Of a DNA stretch of 15,957 nucleotides, positions 14,641-15,957 are shown piece after piece. This DNA comes from Bacillota bacterium (lineage in GTDB: Bacteria > Bacillota > Bacilli > Alicyclobacillales > Alicyclobacillaceae), in assembly GCA_021816665.1 (NCBI GenBank), contig JAKAXI010000007.1:1-15957 (forward strand), read 5' to 3'. Made by a program: the position numbers and the translations under genes. Positions within the stretch are counted from its first letter, which is position 1. The number at the start of each line of letters is the position of its first letter. The notes beneath the pieces were generated by a model, which did no database searches, was not told where the DNA came from, and was given only the letters and a program-made list of their open reading frames with translations.

Positions 14641-14669
14641 TTGAGTTAAATATAAGTAAACCATATTTA
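14641..14669 (+). promoter_or_regulatory. Possible promoter of the monooxygenase gene
   Basis: TTGAGT (14641-14646) and TATTTA (14664-14669), 17 bp apart, in a markedly AT-rich stretch. The -10 match is modest. The inverted repeat at 14656-14670 overlaps the -10 box, so a bound regulator would affect it directly. Confidence 0.35.
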
Positions 14670-14680
14670 CCAATAGTAAA
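14656..14680. repeat. Phased GTAAA/TTTAC repeats, candidate IclR operator
   Basis: GTAAA at 14656, TTTAC at 14666 and GTAAA at 14676, each start exactly 10 bp from the next, so all lie on one face of the helix. The first two form an inverted repeat with a 5-base spacer (GTAAA-CCATA-TTTAC). Further TTTAC copies occur at 14607 and 14692. The site lies between the divergent IclR and monooxygenase genes. Confidence 0.45.
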
Positions 14681-14723
14681 CAAGGGGCGCTTTTACTTCA
14701 TCCCGGAGAGGAGTTGCAGAGGT

Positions 14724-15956
14724 TTGAGTGAAGGCACAGTACAGGTTGACTTTCTTGTCATTGGCGGGGGGATTGGCGGTCTGACGGCCGCACTGGCGGT
14801 CGCGCAAAGTGGGCGCCATGTGACTGTGTTGGAACAGGCGCCTCAGTTTTCGGAGATTGGAGCGGGTCTGCAACTCGCACCCAATGCCATGCGAGTGTTA
14901 CATCGGTTAGGGCTGTACGAGTCGATTGCTGACTTCGCCTGGTTCCCGAAACGACTGGTATTGATGAATGCGAGGAACGCCCGTGAGCTAAGCGCGCTGG
15001 ACCTCGGCGATGCGTACCGTGCGCGTTACGGATTTCCTTATGCCGTGATGCACAGGGCCGATCTGTTAAACCTGCTGGTCCGGGCTTGCCAGTCTTCAGG
15101 GCAGGTTACTTTGCTCGCGGACCAGGAAGTCGTATCGACAGATCCATCCTCCGACGGCGTCAAAGTCACAGTCAAAGGCGGAACGACGTACGTGGCGAAG
15201 GTCGCGATCGGAGCTGACGGATTGTGGTCACAAACGCGAAAACGCCTGAGCGACGATGAGCCTGTGACTGCTCACTACGTGGCCTATCGCGGAACAATTC
15301 CGATTGGTGAGATTGCTGATTACGCACGGATGGACGACGTGGTGATGTGGATTGGTCCCGGCATGCACTTCGTGCAGTACCCGGTCCGCAGAGGCGAGTT
15401 GTACAATCAGGTCGCAGTCTTTGAGAGTCGTCGCTTCAAACCAGACTCAGATGACTGGGGTACCCCGGAGGAACTTGATGAAGCCTACAGTGTCTGTTGC
15501 CCGCAGGTGCAGCACGCTGCAAAGTTCATGCAGCGTCACCGTCGCTGGCCGATGATCGACCGCTTACCGATCCCGAACTGGGTCAACGGGAGGTTGGCGT
15601 TGCTCGGGGATGCGGCTCATCCGATGCTACAGTACATTGCACAAGGCGCGTGTCAGGCGATTGAGGACGGTGCCGCTCTCGCAGCCGAGATCGACCGCGA
15701 TGCAAGCGACCTCGACTCGGCTCTCCACCGCTACGAGGCACGCCGGACCGTGCGGTCTGCTAGCATCCAGAATGCAGCGCGCACGTTCGGCCAGATCATT
15801 CATACGGACGACCCGACCGCGTCTTTATTGCGCGATTCTCTGCTGACTACGCGGGCGGCGGACGATTACCGCTTCGTCGACTGGATTTATGCGCACGATG
15901 CTACAACTGGCCACTCCGTTCTATCAGACGAGGCCCCAGTCAAGATACGGCGCTAG
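14724..15956 (+). CDS. 3-Hydroxybenzoate 6-monooxygenase (FAD-dependent aromatic hydroxylase)
   Basis: A class A flavoprotein monooxygenase of 410 residues that would use NAD(P)H and oxygen to turn 3-hydroxybenzoate into gentisate. Seen: GGGIGG (14-19) with ribose-binding E37, the DG motif IGADGLW (162-168) and the GD motif LLGDAAHP (293-300). Long stretches recall Rhodococcus 3HB6H: VAYRGTIP, GPGMHFVQYPVRRGELYNQV, VFESRRFK, WPMIDRLPIPNWVNGR. Its catalytic H213, Y217 and Q301 (as I recall them) have equivalents H215, Y219 and Q303 here, an even offset of two. Salicylate hydroxylase is the main alternative. The start is TTG at 14724, 10 nt after GAGGAG; a longer reading to 14571 would run through the AT-rich control region. 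The stop lies one base before the window end. Confidence 0.88.
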   Translation: MSEGTVQVDFLVIGGGIGGLTAALAVAQSGRHVTVLEQAPQFSEIGAGLQLAPNAMRVLHRLGLYESIADFAWFPKRLVLMNARNARELSALDLGDAYRARYGFPYAVMHRADLLNLLVRACQSSGQVTLLADQEVVSTDPSSDGVKVTVKGGTTYVAKVAIGADGLWSQTRKRLSDDEPVTAHYVAYRGTIPIGEIADYARMDDVVMWIGPGMHFVQYPVRRGELYNQVAVFESRRFKPDSDDWGTPEELDEAYSVCCPQVQHAAKFMQRHRRWPMIDRLPIPNWVNGRLALLGDAAHPMLQYIAQGACQAIEDGAALAAEIDRDASDLDSALHRYEARRTVRSASIQNAARTFGQIIHTDDPTASLLRDSLLTTRAADDYRFVDWIYAHDATTGHSVLSDEAPVKIRR

Positions 15957-15957
15957 A

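Noticed and set aside
14571..14723. A longer N-terminus for the monooxygenase, starting at 14571.
   Set aside because: The extra 51 residues are translated from the AT-rich control region and resemble no flavoprotein; the GGGIGG motif should lie near the N-terminus.

Overview
The window looks like chromosomal DNA from a moderately GC-rich Firmicute. Shine-Dalgarno sites are strong, TTG and GTG starts are common, and there is an RsbT-like switch kinase and a sporulation-kinase-like histidine kinase. The family set (BMP-type nucleoside ABC transporter, PsuK/PsuG, R2lox, bleomycin-hydrolase-type aminopeptidase) would fit Alicyclobacillus or a relative. That placement is inference, not a database result. 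I see no rRNA, tRNA, CRISPR array, insertion sequence or phage gene.

Layout. (1) 132-2265, + strand: a long-chain-type acyl-CoA dehydrogenase and a PaaI-type hotdog thioesterase, separated by about 500 bp that holds what may be a decayed gene on the minus strand. (2) 2291-7096, minus strand: a complete BMP-family nucleoside-type ABC importer in the order lipoprotein, double ATPase, permease, permease. The last three genes overlap by 4 bp each, and a terminator-like hairpin lies between lipoprotein and ATPase. (3) 7370-9195, + strand, divergent from the importer: psuK and psuG, overlapping by 4 bp, for pseudouridine breakdown. (4) 9376-10272, +: an R2-like ligand-binding oxidase with every metal ligand and both cross-link residues present, behind a promoter-proximal perfect inverted repeat, and ended by a good terminator. 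(5) 10374-12309, minus: an RsbT-like kinase followed by an unusual histidine kinase/RsbR-like/STAS fusion. (6) 12406-13761, minus: aminopeptidase C. (7) 13815-15956: an IclR regulator divergent from a 3-hydroxybenzoate 6-monooxygenase, with an AT-rich spacer carrying 10-bp-phased GTAAA/TTTAC repeats.

How the genes may work together. The importer plus psuK/psuG reads as a nucleoside uptake and salvage locus. Pseudouridine would be imported, phosphorylated by PsuK and split by PsuG into uracil and ribose 5-phosphate; pseudouridine as transported substrate is inferred from position alone. The RsbT-like protein and the fusion kinase form a candidate partner-switching module in which a two-component kinase core and a stressosome-type STAS domain sit in one soluble protein. 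The IclR/monooxygenase pair is a textbook arrangement for regulated aromatic catabolism through gentisate, with the rest of the pathway outside the window. The main candidates for something little described are the kinase/STAS fusion, the pseudouridine-linked importer and the operator-controlled R2lox.
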